The notes under the pieces are model-generated. The model did not search any database and was not told the origin of the DNA. It saw only the letters and a program-made list of their open reading frames with translations. DNA of 64,000 nt from positions 124,001 through 188,000 of the forward strand of contig NZ_JAHUZG010000005.1 in assembly GCF_019218285.1 (NCBI RefSeq), written 5' to 3'. Positions 8,320-17,092 of this stretch are shown here, piece after piece. This stretch comes from Antarctobacter sediminis (lineage in GTDB: Bacteria > Pseudomonadota > Alphaproteobacteria > Rhodobacterales > Rhodobacteraceae). The stretch's first letter is position 1; every line of letters begins with the position of its first letter. The translations under genes were made by a program, and so were the position numbers.

Positions 8320-9413
8320 CAGTCCAACCTCACCGATTTGCCGGTGGCCGCATCGAACAGATGCGCCTTTTCCAAAGCCACGTCGAATTCCAGCACCTCA
8401 CCCGGTTGCACATCACGCGGACCGAACATCTTGCCCTGCGCCTCTTGCCCCGAAATCGAGGTGTACAGGATGGTTTCCGTGCCCAACGGTTCGGACAGGG
8501 CCACCTCCAGCGTCATGCGGGCCCGCTCACCGGTTTCGGCAATCCCATGCCCCACCGGCGTCAGGTCGTCGGGCCGCAGACCAAAGATGACCTCCTGCCC
8601 CTCCTGCACCCGCGCGGCCAGACGAGCCGGCACCGGCAGCGCCTTGCCGTCCTTGAACTCGACGGCCCCGTTCCGGATGGTGGCCGGCAAGAGGTTCATC
8701 GGCGGCGAGCCGATAAAGCTGGCCACGAAGGTGTTGACCGGATGATTGAACACCTCCATCGGTGTGCCGACTTGTTCGATATAGCCGCCGCGCATCACGA
8801 CGATCCGATCCGCAAGGGTCATTGCCTCGACCTGATCGTGGGTGACGTAGACCACGGTCGTCTTGACCTTCTGGTGCAACTTCTTGATCTCGGTGCGCAT
8901 CTGAACGCGCAACTTGGCGTCTAGGTTCGACAGGGGTTCGTCGAACAAAAAGGCCTCGGGGTGGCGGACGATGGCGCGCCCCATGGCGACCCGCTGCCGC
9001 TGCCCGCCCGACAGTTCGGCCGGGGTGCGTTCCATCAACTCGTCCAGACCGAGGATCTCGGCGGCCTCGTCCACGCGCTCGGTGATGGTGGCCGCATCCT
9101 GCTTGGCGATCTTCAGGCCAAAGCCAAGGTTCTCACGCACCGACATATGCGGATAAAGCGCGTAGTTCTGGAACACCATCGAGATGTTGCGCTTGCGGGG
9201 GGGCAGGTCGTTCACCACCTCCGACCCGATCGAAACCGAGCCGTCCGAGATGTCCTCGAGCCCCGCGATCATGCGCAGCGTGGTGGATTTGCCGCAGCCC
9301 GATGGACCGACCAGCACGACGAATTCATTGTGGGCGATGTCGAGGTTGATGCCATGCACCACCTTGACCTTGCCGTAGCTCTTGACGACGTCCCTGAGGG
9401 TGATTTCAGCCAT
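8319..9413 (-). CDS. Sugar ABC transporter ATP-binding protein (UgpC/MsmK type)
   Basis: 364 residues. The nucleotide-binding domain shows Walker A GPSGCGKST (about 36-44), the Q-loop region NYALYPHMSV, signature LSGGQRQR (about 134) and Walker B AFLFDEP, followed by the H-loop YVTHD (about 190). Residues after about 235 form the TOBE-type regulatory domain found in carbohydrate importers (FIGSPPMN, FGLRPDDL). It powers uptake through the two permeases encoded directly upstream. The complete importer (binding protein, two permeases, ATPase) sits in the middle of the sugar-acid operon, which supports sugar import as the first step. Confidence 0.92.
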   Translation of the reverse strand: MAEITLRDVVKSYGKVKVVHGINLDIAHNEFVVLVGPSGCGKSTTLRMIAGLEDISDGSVSIGSEVVNDLPPRKRNISMVFQNYALYPHMSVRENLGFGLKIAKQDAATITERVDEAAEILGLDELMERTPAELSGGQRQRVAMGRAIVRHPEAFLFDEPLSNLDAKLRVQMRTEIKKLHQKVKTTVVYVTHDQVEAMTLADRIVVMRGGYIEQVGTPMEVFNHPVNTFVASFIGSPPMNLLPATIRNGAVEFKDGKALPVPARLAARVQEGQEVIFGLRPDDLTPVGHGIAETGERARMTLEVALSEPLGTETILYTSISGQEAQGKMFGPRDVQPGEVLEFDVALEKAHLFDAATGKSVRLD

Positions 9414-9416
9414 GAT

Positions 9417-10274
9417 TTATCCTTTGACCCCGCCGAACGTCAGGCCGGCGATCAGGTGTTTCTGCACGAGGAAGGTGAGGATCAGCGCCGGGACGATGAT
9501 GATCACCGCCATGGCGGACATGCCTGCCCAGTCGATTGTGAACTGCGCCGTGAAATCCATCAGACCCACGGGCAGGGTCTTGCTGTCGGTCGACCGCGTG
9601 AGGTTCGACGCCAGCGCGTATTCGTTCCAGCTTGTCAGGAAGGCAAAGATGCCCGCGCTGGCGATGCCGGACTTGGCCAGCGGAAACTCGATTTTCCAGA
9701 AGGCCTGCCAGCGGGTACAGCCGTCGATCTGCGCGGCCTCGGACATTTCCTTGGGGATCTGCCGAAAGAACCCGTCGATCAGCCAGATGGTGAAGGGCAC
9801 GTTCATTGCCACGTAGACGATGATCAGGCCCATCTTGGCGTCGATCAGGCCGATGCGGCTCCAGATCATGAAGACCGGCAGCGACAGGGCGATGCCGGGC
9901 ACGGTGCGCGACAGCATCAGGCCAAGGAACAGGCCGTTCTTGAACTTGAACCGATAGCGGGCAAAGGCATAGCCGCCCGACATGCCGATCAACAGGGCGA
10001 TGGCCGTCGAGGTCAGCGCGATGATGATCGAATTCGCGAAATAGGCTGGCACGGGGATCGCCACCTGATCGGCGCCGAACCCGAAAATCTTGGCGAAATT
10101 GTCCAGCCCGGGGTTCTGCGGGATCCAGACCGGCGGCTTGGCCAGCACTTCGCCGTTGGGGCGAAAGGCCGTCAAGACCACCCAAAGGCCCGGCACACAC
10201 ATGATGACCATCAGGACAAAGGTCAGGACCCAAAGGGCGGCGGCGCCCATGCGTTTCTTCAAGGCACTGCTCAT
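9417..10274 (-). CDS. Carbohydrate ABC transporter permease (MalG type)
   Basis: 285 residues with an N-terminal membrane helix (residues about 12-34) and further hydrophobic segments typical of the MalG/LacG family. The cytoplasmic EAA loop is visible as EAAQIDGCTRWQAFWKIEFPLAK (starting about residue 188), the contact for the ATPase. A GTG three bases earlier could also start the protein, but ATG at 10274 overlaps the stop of the upstream permease as TGATG, which fits coupled translation. It forms the membrane channel together with the MalF-type protein. Confidence 0.9.
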   Translation of the reverse strand: MSSALKKRMGAAALWVLTFVLMVIMCVPGLWVVLTAFRPNGEVLAKPPVWIPQNPGLDNFAKIFGFGADQVAIPVPAYFANSIIIALTSTAIALLIGMSGGYAFARYRFKFKNGLFLGLMLSRTVPGIALSLPVFMIWSRIGLIDAKMGLIIVYVAMNVPFTIWLIDGFFRQIPKEMSEAAQIDGCTRWQAFWKIEFPLAKSGIASAGIFAFLTSWNEYALASNLTRSTDSKTLPVGLMDFTAQFTIDWAGMSAMAVIIIVPALILTFLVQKHLIAGLTFGGVKG

Positions 10275-11191
10275 CACTCTGCCCCTCCCATGTATTTCCG
10301 GGCCGCGATCAGCTTGGTGAAGAAGTAGTAGGTGAAGGCGATGGACAGCAGGATCGAGACATAGGCCATGGCATTGGCCTGCCCCATCCGGGCGTTGTCA
10401 TAGCCGGTGCGGGCGATCAGCGTCCAAAGCAGCTCGGTCCGGCCTGCGGGGCCGCCCCCGGTCATCACGTCCACGATGTCATAGGCCCGCGCCACGTCCA
10501 GCGACCGGATGGTCATGGCGATAAAGACGAAAGGCATCAGAAACGGCAGCGTGATATGGCGGAACACCTGGAAAGGTGTGCAACCGTCCACCTTGGCGGC
10601 CTCCAGCGGATCCCGCGGCATCGCAAACAGGCCCGCAAGCAGGAGAATGGCAAAGACCGAGGTGCTCATCCAGACTTCGGCAAAGATGATCGCGAAATTG
10701 GCAAGGTATTTGTCAACCAGCCAGGCAATCGCCCCGTCGCTGAGCCCAAGCGCCTGCAAGGCGTTGTTCAGAATGCCGATATTGTCGTTGAAGACGAATT
10801 TGAACTGATAGCCCACAAGGATGGGCGAAAACATCATCGGGAACATCATGATCGTGCGCAGAGTGCGCTGCCCCCATGTGATCTTGTTGATCAGCAGAGC
10901 AATCCCAAGGCCCAGCAGGAACTCGAGGTTCAGGGCAATGGTCAAGAAGATGATCGTCCGCCCGAAGGCAATCCAGAAGTCCTCGTCCCCGAAGATCCGT
11001 TCGTAGTTCCGGAAGCCGACCCATTGGTACAGGCTGTCCGGCCGGATCAGGCGGTAGCCGGTAAAACTGGTATAGAGCGAGAAAAGCAGCGGCAGCAGGA
11101 CGACGAACAAAAGCGTCAGCACAGCCGGCAGCAACAATAGGTATGGCGTATATTTCTCCCGCTGCCAGAACGGGGGAGCTTTGCGCGTCAT
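10274..11191 (-). CDS. Carbohydrate ABC transporter permease (MalF/UgpA type)
   Basis: 305 residues, six or so hydrophobic segments beginning with a long helix at residues 16-38 (LLLLPAVLTLLFVVLLPLL). The EAA loop reads EAAKVDGCTPFQVFRHITLP near residue 198. It pairs with the MalG-type permease whose gene starts inside its stop. The separation from the upstream binding-protein gene is 81 bases, the largest gap inside the operon. Confidence 0.9.
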   Translation of the reverse strand: MTRKAPPFWQREKYTPYLLLLPAVLTLLFVVLLPLLFSLYTSFTGYRLIRPDSLYQWVGFRNYERIFGDEDFWIAFGRTIIFLTIALNLEFLLGLGIALLINKITWGQRTLRTIMMFPMMFSPILVGYQFKFVFNDNIGILNNALQALGLSDGAIAWLVDKYLANFAIIFAEVWMSTSVFAILLLAGLFAMPRDPLEAAKVDGCTPFQVFRHITLPFLMPFVFIAMTIRSLDVARAYDIVDVMTGGGPAGRTELLWTLIARTGYDNARMGQANAMAYVSILLSIAFTYYFFTKLIAARKYMGGAE

Positions 11192-11272
11192 GGTAAGATC
11201 GCCGTGATGTTTCGAGACAGGTCAGAACGGATGCGGACCGGACAGGCCCGCACCCCGGGCCGCGATGCCCGC

Positions 11273-12604
11273 TTAGAGATATCCCGCGTCTTCCATGACA
11301 ATCCGGGCGTCTTCGGCGGCTTCGTCCAGCGCCTCCTGCGGGGTCATTTCCCCAAGGATGGCGGCCTGAAGACGCGGCCAGATCTCGTTCGAGACCTCGA
11401 TCCAAGGCGCGATCAGCGGCGGGGTAAAGGCATCCTCGGCCATGGATTGCGCGTAGGTTTCAAAGACCTCGACAAGGAAATCATTGCCATCGGCGGCAAA
11501 CTTGGCCTTGGCATCTCCCCAGACCGCTGCCCGTGTTGGCAGCAGCCCAGCGGTGGCTTCGATCATCTGGCTGTCGTGATTGGTCAGGAAGGTGACGAAA
11601 GACGCCGCCGCATCGACATTGTCACAGCTCGAAGTGATCGAGAAGGAATGGCTGCCAGACCATCCCGACCGCACACCGCCGTCGCCCTTGGGCGCACGGA
11701 CAAGGCCGATGTCCCCGGCCACCTTGGAATTCGCCGGATCGTTGAAGAACGACGCCCAACCGGCCCAGTCGAGGTTCAGCGCCACAGTGCCCGAAGCAAA
11801 ACCAAGCCCGGTGTCGTCCCAAAGGTAATTCAGCGAGCCGGCCGGCACAGCCTGTGCGTCATACAGTTCCTTGAACCATTCCACGGCCTTCACGCCTTCG
11901 GGCGAATTGAATGTCGGGTTCCAGTCCTCGTCGAACAACTGCCCGCCGTTGGCCACAAGCATTTCGTAGAAACGGCCCGTGATCGCCTCGTCCTTTCCGA
12001 CGAATTGCGTACCGTAGAAATTCGGCGCATCCGCAAAAAAGATCGCCTGATCCTTCATCTGATCAAAGGTTTCCGGCGGTGCCAGATCGTAACCGTATTC
12101 AGCCTTGAAGGCGGCCTTGTTTTCCTCGTTCTCGAAGACGGATTTCTTGTAGAAAAGGTTGGAAATGTCGGAATGGCGCGGCAATTGCACCAGCCGGCCA
12201 TCCACGGTCGAGTTTTTCAGCGCCAGTTCCTGAAACTCGGCTAGGGTCGCTTCACCGATGACGCCGTTCAGGTCGATGTAGATGCTGCCGTACTGGGGCG
12301 CGAAACTGGTGTGGTTCGATCCCACGCACCAATCCAGTGTTCCGGCGGCAATGTCCTGTTTGATCTCGCGGTCCAGTTCAAAGTGGTTCTTGCGCGACAG
12401 CACGTCCACCTTGGCGCCGGTCATTGCCTCCCATTCCGCGATGCGCGCATACAGCGGTTCGTACTGGGCGCCGCCGATCAGCTTGACCCGCAGGGTATAG
12501 CCCTCGAAACTGCCGTAATCCACGTCCTCGGCAATGGCTGCGGTGGCGGCGATGCCGCTTAGCGCCGTAGCGGTCAGCAGCTTTCTGAAAGTCATTCTGG
12601 TCAT
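11273..12604 (-). CDS. Sugar ABC transporter substrate-binding protein
   Basis: 443 residues of the family 1 extracellular solute-binding proteins. A Sec signal peptide is clear (MTRMTFRKLL, hydrophobic stretch, likely cut after AIA near residue 24). The start at 12604 is supported by GGGAGG seven bases upstream. Family features include the lobe region with WDDTGLGFASG and the aromatic-rich end of the first lobe (NLDWAGWASFF) that would stack on a sugar ring. It captures the sugar in the periplasm and delivers it to the two permeases encoded downstream. The protein contrasts with the signal-less binding-protein fold encoded two genes upstream (13811-14950). Confidence 0.9.
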   Translation of the reverse strand: MTRMTFRKLLTATALSGIAATAAIAEDVDYGSFEGYTLRVKLIGGAQYEPLYARIAEWEAMTGAKVDVLSRKNHFELDREIKQDIAAGTLDWCVGSNHTSFAPQYGSIYIDLNGVIGEATLAEFQELALKNSTVDGRLVQLPRHSDISNLFYKKSVFENEENKAAFKAEYGYDLAPPETFDQMKDQAIFFADAPNFYGTQFVGKDEAITGRFYEMLVANGGQLFDEDWNPTFNSPEGVKAVEWFKELYDAQAVPAGSLNYLWDDTGLGFASGTVALNLDWAGWASFFNDPANSKVAGDIGLVRAPKGDGGVRSGWSGSHSFSITSSCDNVDAAASFVTFLTNHDSQMIEATAGLLPTRAAVWGDAKAKFAADGNDFLVEVFETYAQSMAEDAFTPPLIAPWIEVSNEIWPRLQAAILGEMTPQEALDEAAEDARIVMEDAGYL

Positions 12605-12629
12605 TTGGTCCTCCCTGGAAAATTGACCG

Positions 12630-13814
12630 TTATTCTGTCGCATCCTCCGTGCGGTGCCGGTCCAGCACCGCCTGCGTGTCTTGCCCAAGCTCGGGCGCCG
12701 CGCGATCCGATTTCAGCGTCGCGCCGTTCATCCGGATCGGCGAGCGCAGCGTCTCCAGCCGGACCGAGCCGTTGCGGATGATCGTCTGTTCCAGATCCAG
12801 CAGGCGGTAGGCCTCGGTCTGGCGCAGGTCGGCCCAGTCCAGCACCTCGGAACACCAGATGTCCGCCGGTTGGAGCACCGCCAGCCAGTCGGCGGTGTCG
12901 CGGGTCCGCAGTTGTGCCGCAAGGATCGCCTTGATGGTATCGCGGTCGGCCATTGCGGCCTTGGGATCGTCGTACCAGTGGTCCAGTCCCGAAACCTGCA
13001 ACAGGTCGGCCAGCACCTTCAGCGACGGCGTCATGGCCAGCGCGATAAACCCGTCCCGCGTTTGGTAGACGCCGTAAGGCGCGCCAAGATAGGCATGCGC
13101 CCCGTTCACGGCACTGCGCTGCGGCAGGCGATGGCCATCGTTCAAATGGGTCGAAAGCACTTCGAATTGAAAGTCGATCATCGCCTCCAGAAGGCTGGTC
13201 TGCACATGCGCCCCCCGCCCGTGGATGCCGCGCCCGACCAGCGCCGCCAGAATGCCCTGCGCCAGCGCGTTGCCCGCCAGCATATCGGCCACCGCAAGCC
13301 CCATCGGCATAGGCGCGTGATCGGCGCTGCCGGTCAGCCACAGCAGCCCCGACCGGGCCTGCGCCAACAGATCCTGCCCCGGCAAATCCTTCCACGGTCC
13401 TTCCTCGCCGTAGCCGGAAATCGAGCCGTAGATGATGCGCGGATTGATTTCGCGCACCGTCTCATAGCCAAAGCCTTGCCGTTCGATCACACCGGGACGA
13501 AAGTTCTGGATCATCACGTCCGCCCCCCGGATCAGAGCCGTCAGTGCGGCGCGGTCCTTGGGGTCACGCAGGTCGGCGGTGATGCTTTCCTTGTTGCGGT
13601 TGATCGCGTGAAACAGGGAATTGTCGCCGTCGATATCCGTGTCCGACAAATAGAGATTGCGGCAAAGATCGCCTACGCCGGGGCGTTCGACCTTGATGAC
13701 ACGCGCCCCAAGGTCGGCCAGTTTCAGACCGCAAAGCGGCCCGGACAGGAACTGGCTGAAATCGACAACGACCAGCCCGTCCAGCGGCCTTTCGGATTGC
13801 GGCAGCACCTTCAT
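12630..13814 (-). CDS. CaiB/BaiF family (class III) CoA-transferase
   Basis: 394 residues. The family pattern is complete: LVVVDFSQFLSGPLCG at the start, GARVIKVERP (about 37), NRNKESITADL (about 73), NFRPGVIERQGFG (about 103) and YGSISGYGEEGP followed by the catalytic Asp in PGQDLL (about 148). Class III transferases move CoA between carboxylic acids through an aspartyl-CoA intermediate. It overlaps the signal-less binding-protein-like gene upstream by four bases and lies 25 bases ahead of the ABC operon. A CoA-transferase is not needed in the known 6-deoxy-sugar route, so with the MaoC proteins it suggests an extra acyl-CoA step. Acceptor and donor acids are unknown. Confidence 0.88.
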   Translation of the reverse strand: MKVLPQSERPLDGLVVVDFSQFLSGPLCGLKLADLGARVIKVERPGVGDLCRNLYLSDTDIDGDNSLFHAINRNKESITADLRDPKDRAALTALIRGADVMIQNFRPGVIERQGFGYETVREINPRIIYGSISGYGEEGPWKDLPGQDLLAQARSGLLWLTGSADHAPMPMGLAVADMLAGNALAQGILAALVGRGIHGRGAHVQTSLLEAMIDFQFEVLSTHLNDGHRLPQRSAVNGAHAYLGAPYGVYQTRDGFIALAMTPSLKVLADLLQVSGLDHWYDDPKAAMADRDTIKAILAAQLRTRDTADWLAVLQPADIWCSEVLDWADLRQTEAYRLLDLEQTIIRNGSVRLETLRSPIRMNGATLKSDRAAPELGQDTQAVLDRHRTEDATE

Positions 13815-14950
13815 GCCCGGCTCTCGCGATACGCGGCGTCAAGGGCATCCAGCGTTTGCGACGCATCGGTTTCCCCCCGCAGGCAAGCGTGCAGGATGTC
13901 CCCGCCCCGGTCCTGAAACCCCATGTAGCCGTCATAGCGCGGCCGGAGCCAAGCGGTGTCCAAGGTCCGCCGCGTGTTGCGAAAGAAATTGCGCGAGGCC
14001 GCATTTGTGCGCTCTGCCTCCCAGGCCAGTGCGTTGCCCGGTTGACCGCCTGCATCAAAAAACAGACCTGACTGGCATTCGGCCCCGGCGATCCAAAAGG
14101 CATAATCGGCCGCCACGTCGATGTGCCTGCATTGGCTGGAAATCGCGATGCCGGTGCCACCGATCACGGTGCCGCGCGGACCATTTCCACCCACGCCCGG
14201 CGCATCGGCAAAAACAATGGGAAAACGGCAATATCCGTCGCGGCTGTAATTCGTATAGTTATAGCCAAAGGGGCAATAGGCGGGTGCATCCGCGGTGCGC
14301 CCCATCCATTCCAGCACCCCGATCGGATCCAGTTTCAGGCATCGCGGATCGACCTTGGCGGCCAGTTCGCGCAGCATGTCCAGCACTTGTCGCGCCGCCG
14401 TCCGGTCCATCAGGCGGTCCGCTGTCTCGGCCACGGGCATGTCCTGATTCCGGGCCAGCCCGAAAAAGGTCATCAAAGTGTTGATCGGGATCAGCGCCAG
14501 CGCCACCTTGCCCTGACCGGCCAGCATCATGACATCGTCCCAGCGGGCCGGAGCCTCTTCGATCAGGTCCGGGCGGAACGAAGCAACCGGCGTGGCCGCG
14601 TCGATGGCAAGCCCCCATTGGTGGCCGTCAAATTGGTAAGACGAATGGGACACACCCAAGGATTGAGCGGCCAGCTGTGCCAGATCAGCGTCCCGCCCCA
14701 GCGTATCGAGCGCCACAAGATACCCCGCCCCGGCGACCTCGCCCACGTGGGGATGGTCGATCACCATCAGGTCGTAACTGCGCGCCATCTCGGCGATCGG
14801 ACGGTCGGCAAAAGCCTGAAGCGACCGCTTTTCCCACAGGATTTCTACGCCGGGATGAGCCTTGGCAAATTCCGCCGACGTAGCCAGCATCGGATCGACG
14901 CCCCGGCTGTGATCCCATGTCATGCCACGCAGGGTGATCTTGTCAGGCAT
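13811..14950 (-). CDS. Solute-binding-protein fold without signal peptide (probably cytoplasmic)
   Basis: 379 residues resembling family 1 extracellular solute-binding proteins: a first lobe with [22 protein letters not shown] (residues about 28-49), YDLMVIDHP near 59, LVALD near 78 and an aromatic-rich middle ([13 protein letters not shown]). Unlike a transporter subunit it begins [17 protein letters not shown] with no basic/hydrophobic leader. Upstream extension is impossible to support because the start overlaps the MaoC-like gene by eight bases. It is tightly coupled to the CoA-transferase. It may bind a ligand in the cytosol or have been recruited as an enzyme or scaffold; neither can be decided from sequence. 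See findings. Confidence 0.75.
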   Translation of the reverse strand: MPDKITLRGMTWDHSRGVDPMLATSAEFAKAHPGVEILWEKRSLQAFADRPIAEMARSYDLMVIDHPHVGEVAGAGYLVALDTLGRDADLAQLAAQSLGVSHSSYQFDGHQWGLAIDAATPVASFRPDLIEEAPARWDDVMMLAGQGKVALALIPINTLMTFFGLARNQDMPVAETADRLMDRTAARQVLDMLRELAAKVDPRCLKLDPIGVLEWMGRTADAPAYCPFGYNYTNYSRDGYCRFPIVFADAPGVGGNGPRGTVIGGTGIAISSQCRHIDVAADYAFWIAGAECQSGLFFDAGGQPGNALAWEAERTNAASRNFFRNTRRTLDTAWLRPRYDGYMGFQDRGGDILHACLRGETDASQTLDALDAAYRESRA

Positions 14951-15473
14951 CCTGCGCCTCCTTCGCCGTGCGATAGAGCGCCGTCATCAGGTGCTCGCAA
15001 TAAAGCACCAGTTCACCTTTGCCCTTGTAGACCGAATAGCTGACCCGCACCTTGCCCATGCGGTCATCCTTGCGTTCTTTCGCGAGGTTCTCGCGGATCG
15101 TGTAGATCGTGTCTCCGATGAAGACCGGCTTGATGAACCGCAGGCGATCATAGCCGTAGGAAAAAGAATTCAGGCAGTTGGTCGCCGCCAATCCCAACCC
15201 GTAGGAAAACACCATGGCCCCGGCGACCAGCCGCTTGCCAAAGACGCCCTCCTGCGCGGCGAACTCCTGATCGCTGACATAGGGATGGTGATCCATCACG
15301 AGACTGTTGAACAGCATCGACTCGCCTTCCGAGATCGTGCGGCGGATCGAACGGATGCGGTCGCCCACCTCGAAATCCTCGAAAAACCAGTTCTCGGAAT
15401 TCCAGACGGGGATCTGGGCATGTGCCTCCGGCACCCCCGGCACCCCGCGTGCATGAACCCCGATCTCTGCCAT
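14943..15473 (-). CDS. MaoC-like hot-dog protein, catalytic His apparently missing
   Basis: 176 residues of the MaoC dehydratase family, starting [10 protein letters not shown] at 15473 behind AGGAGGG. The frame stays open far upstream but that part is antisense to the divergent MaoC gene. The hydratase-2 motif (DxNPxHxD in active enzymes) reads DHHPYVSD here, so Asp is kept but the His position is Val. The rest of the fold is normal ([41 protein letters not shown]). It is the first gene of the minus-strand operon. Its divergent neighbour (15579-16031) has the intact motif, so the pair may form a heteromer with one active half. Confidence 0.82.
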   Translation of the reverse strand: MAEIGVHARGVPGVPEAHAQIPVWNSENWFFEDFEVGDRIRSIRRTISEGESMLFNSLVMDHHPYVSDQEFAAQEGVFGKRLVAGAMVFSYGLGLAATNCLNSFSYGYDRLRFIKPVFIGDTIYTIRENLAKERKDDRMGKVRVSYSVYKGKGELVLYCEHLMTALYRTAKEAQDA

Positions 15474-15522
15474 GTTTGCCCTCCTCCGGCTGATGGCCCA
15501 AGTCGTAGCATTAGCACTTTTC

Positions 15523-15547
15523 ATATGTAAAGTAGTTTTGTACATAT
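15523..15547. promoter_or_regulatory. Inverted repeat ATATGTA-N11-TACATAT between divergent MaoC genes (putative operator)
   Basis: Perfect seven-base arms around an 11-base spacer, in an AT-rich patch (TTTTC and AAAAT flanks are also nearly symmetric) that stands out in the GC-rich region. It lies 50 bases from the minus-strand MaoC start and 32 bases from the plus-strand MaoC start, so a protein bound here could control both directions. The IclR regulator at 17085 is the nearest candidate. No confident -35/-10 pair could be fixed. Confidence 0.55.
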
Positions 15548-15578
15548 AAAATAAATTGGCCGACCAAGGAAGCAAGCT

Positions 15579-16031
15579 ATGGAAAAAGAACAGTTTTTTC
15601 AGGACTACACTCAGGGGGAGCAGCGAAAGACGCTGGCCAGAACGATCACGGAAACGGATTTTGTTGTGCATGCCGGGCACACCGGAGACTTTTTTCCGCA
15701 CCACATGGATGCCGAATGGTGCGCGACGCAGCCCTTTGGTCAGCGCATCGCGCATGGCACCATGACCTTCGCCATCGGCGTCGGTCTGACCGCCACGCAG
15801 ATCAATCCGCGGGCCTTCACCTATGGCTATGAAAAGCTGCGCTTTCCTACGCCGGTTCACATCGGCGACACGATCCACACGGTTGTTACAATCGGCGAGA
15901 TGACACCGGATGCCAAACGCAAGGGCTTTGGCAAGGTGGTCGAGATCACCGAAACCCGAAAGCAGGACGGCAGCACCGTAATGTACTGCGAACACATCCT
16001 GATGGTCGAAATGAAGGGGAACACGGCATGA
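15579..16031 (+). CDS. MaoC family dehydratase (intact hydratase-2 motif)
   Basis: 150 residues, a single hot-dog MaoC domain. The catalytic motif is GDFFPHHMD (about residues 32-40), with Asp and His in the places used by (R)-specific enoyl-CoA hydratases. [16 protein letters not shown] and [19 protein letters not shown] follow. AAGGAAGC precedes the ATG. It would hydrate or dehydrate an acyl-CoA, for instance the product of the CoA-transferase encoded on the other strand. It is read divergently from the His-less MaoC gene and overlaps the following oxidoreductase gene by four bases. Confidence 0.87.
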   Translation: MEKEQFFQDYTQGEQRKTLARTITETDFVVHAGHTGDFFPHHMDAEWCATQPFGQRIAHGTMTFAIGVGLTATQINPRAFTYGYEKLRFPTPVHIGDTIHTVVTIGEMTPDAKRKGFGKVVEITETRKQDGSTVMYCEHILMVEMKGNTA

Positions 16032-17092
16032 TTCGGGACATTTCGCAAAGCTGGCCAGCTCCCAGAGCGCCCCGCCCCATTGTCATCATAGGTGCCGGCG
16101 GCATTGTTCGAGACGCCCATTTGCCCGCCTATGCCAAGGCCGGATTGACAGTTTCAGGCGTCACGGATCTGCAAGCCGAGCGCGCCGAAAGCCTTGCCCG
16201 CGACTATGGGATCGCCGCGGTACATGGCAGCGTGGCAGAGGTCGTTGCGACCTGTGGGACCGATGTCGTCTATGATATTGCTGTGCCGCCGCAGGCCATC
16301 GCCGGGATCCTGGAACAAATGCCCGACGGCGCAGCCACGCTGATCCAGAAACCCATGGGCGCGGACCTGCAACAGGCACGCGCCATCCGTCAGATCTGCC
16401 GGGACAAAAAGCTCAAGGCAGCGATCAATTTCCAACTGCGCTATTCACCGATGATGATGGCCGCCCGGCAGGCCATTGCACAGGGGCTGATCGGTGACCT
16501 TTTGGAGATCGAGGTTCACCTCAACATCTTCACCCCATGGACCCTTTTCCCCTTTCTCATCCCCATGGACCGGGTCGAGATCGCGGTGCATTCGATCCAC
16601 TATCTCGACACGATCCGCGCGCTTGCCGGTAATCCGGACGCAGTGTTTGCCCGATCGCTTCGCGACCCGCGCGCCGAAGAATTCGCGCAGACCCGCACCA
16701 CGGTTATCATGGATTACGGGGACCGGCTGCGCGGTGTGATGTCGATCAACCATAACCACCAGTCCGGGCGGAAATTTCAATCCGCGTGGTTCCGGCTGGA
16801 AGGCACCGAAGGCGCGATGATGGTCAAGCTGGGGGTCTGTTTCGACTATCCCAACGGCGAGGCGGACGAATTGTGGTTCTGCCGAAACGGAGGCGACTGG
16901 GAGCAAGTGCCGCTGGACGGCAGTTGGTTTATCGAAAGTTTCATGGGGCCGATGCGTAACGTCCAGCGCTTTGCCGCCGGTGAGGACGACCACCTGTTTT
17001 CCGGGATCGAGGATGCTTATCAGACCATGGCCTTGGTCGAAGCCTGTTTCGACAGCATGAAAACGCCTGCAACGCCACTGGACCTCAGCTAA
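16028..17092 (+). CDS. Gfo/Idh/MocA family oxidoreductase
   Basis: 354 residues. The N-terminal Rossmann fold has [17 protein letters not shown] (residues about 18-34) and the family lysine lies in [14 protein letters not shown] (about 100-113), followed by NFQLRYSP. The C-terminal half forms the beta-sheet domain ([14 protein letters not shown] with the conserved HxxD-like region near 190). These NAD(P) enzymes oxidise sugars, inositols or their derivatives. The operon has no other candidate for the first step, oxidation of the free sugar to the lactone, so that is a possible role. It is co-transcribed with the intact MaoC and overlaps the end of the IclR gene by eight bases. Confidence 0.85.
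   Translation: MIRDISQSWPAPRAPRPIVIIGAGGIVRDAHLPAYAKAGLTVSGVTDLQAERAESLARDYGIAAVHGSVAEVVATCGTDVVYDIAVPPQAIAGILEQMPDGAATLIQKPMGADLQQARAIRQICRDKKLKAAINFQLRYSPMMMAARQAIAQGLIGDLLEIEVHLNIFTPWTLFPFLIPMDRVEIAVHSIHYLDTIRALAGNPDAVFARSLRDPRAEEFAQTRTTVIMDYGDRLRGVMSINHNHQSGRKFQSAWFRLEGTEGAMMVKLGVCFDYPNGEADELWFCRNGGDWEQVPLDGSWFIESFMGPMRNVQRFAAGEDDHLFSGIEDAYQTMALVEACFDSMKTPATPLDLS

Noticed and set aside
11245-11261. GGCCCG-N5-CGGGCC hairpin between the binding-protein and permease genes as a terminator
   Set aside because: Six-base-pair stem with no U-run in GC-rich sequence; too weak to call, although its position resembles the attenuator candidates elsewhere.
15474-15995. N-terminal extension of the minus-strand MaoC protein
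   Set aside because: The extension is exactly antisense to the divergent MaoC gene; a ribosome-binding site and family-like start stand at 15473.
16028-17092. Calling the Gfo/Idh protein the sugar 1-dehydrogenase of the pathway
   Set aside because: Position makes it attractive, but the family is too broad and it is co-transcribed with MaoC, not with the sugar genes; left as a possibility only.
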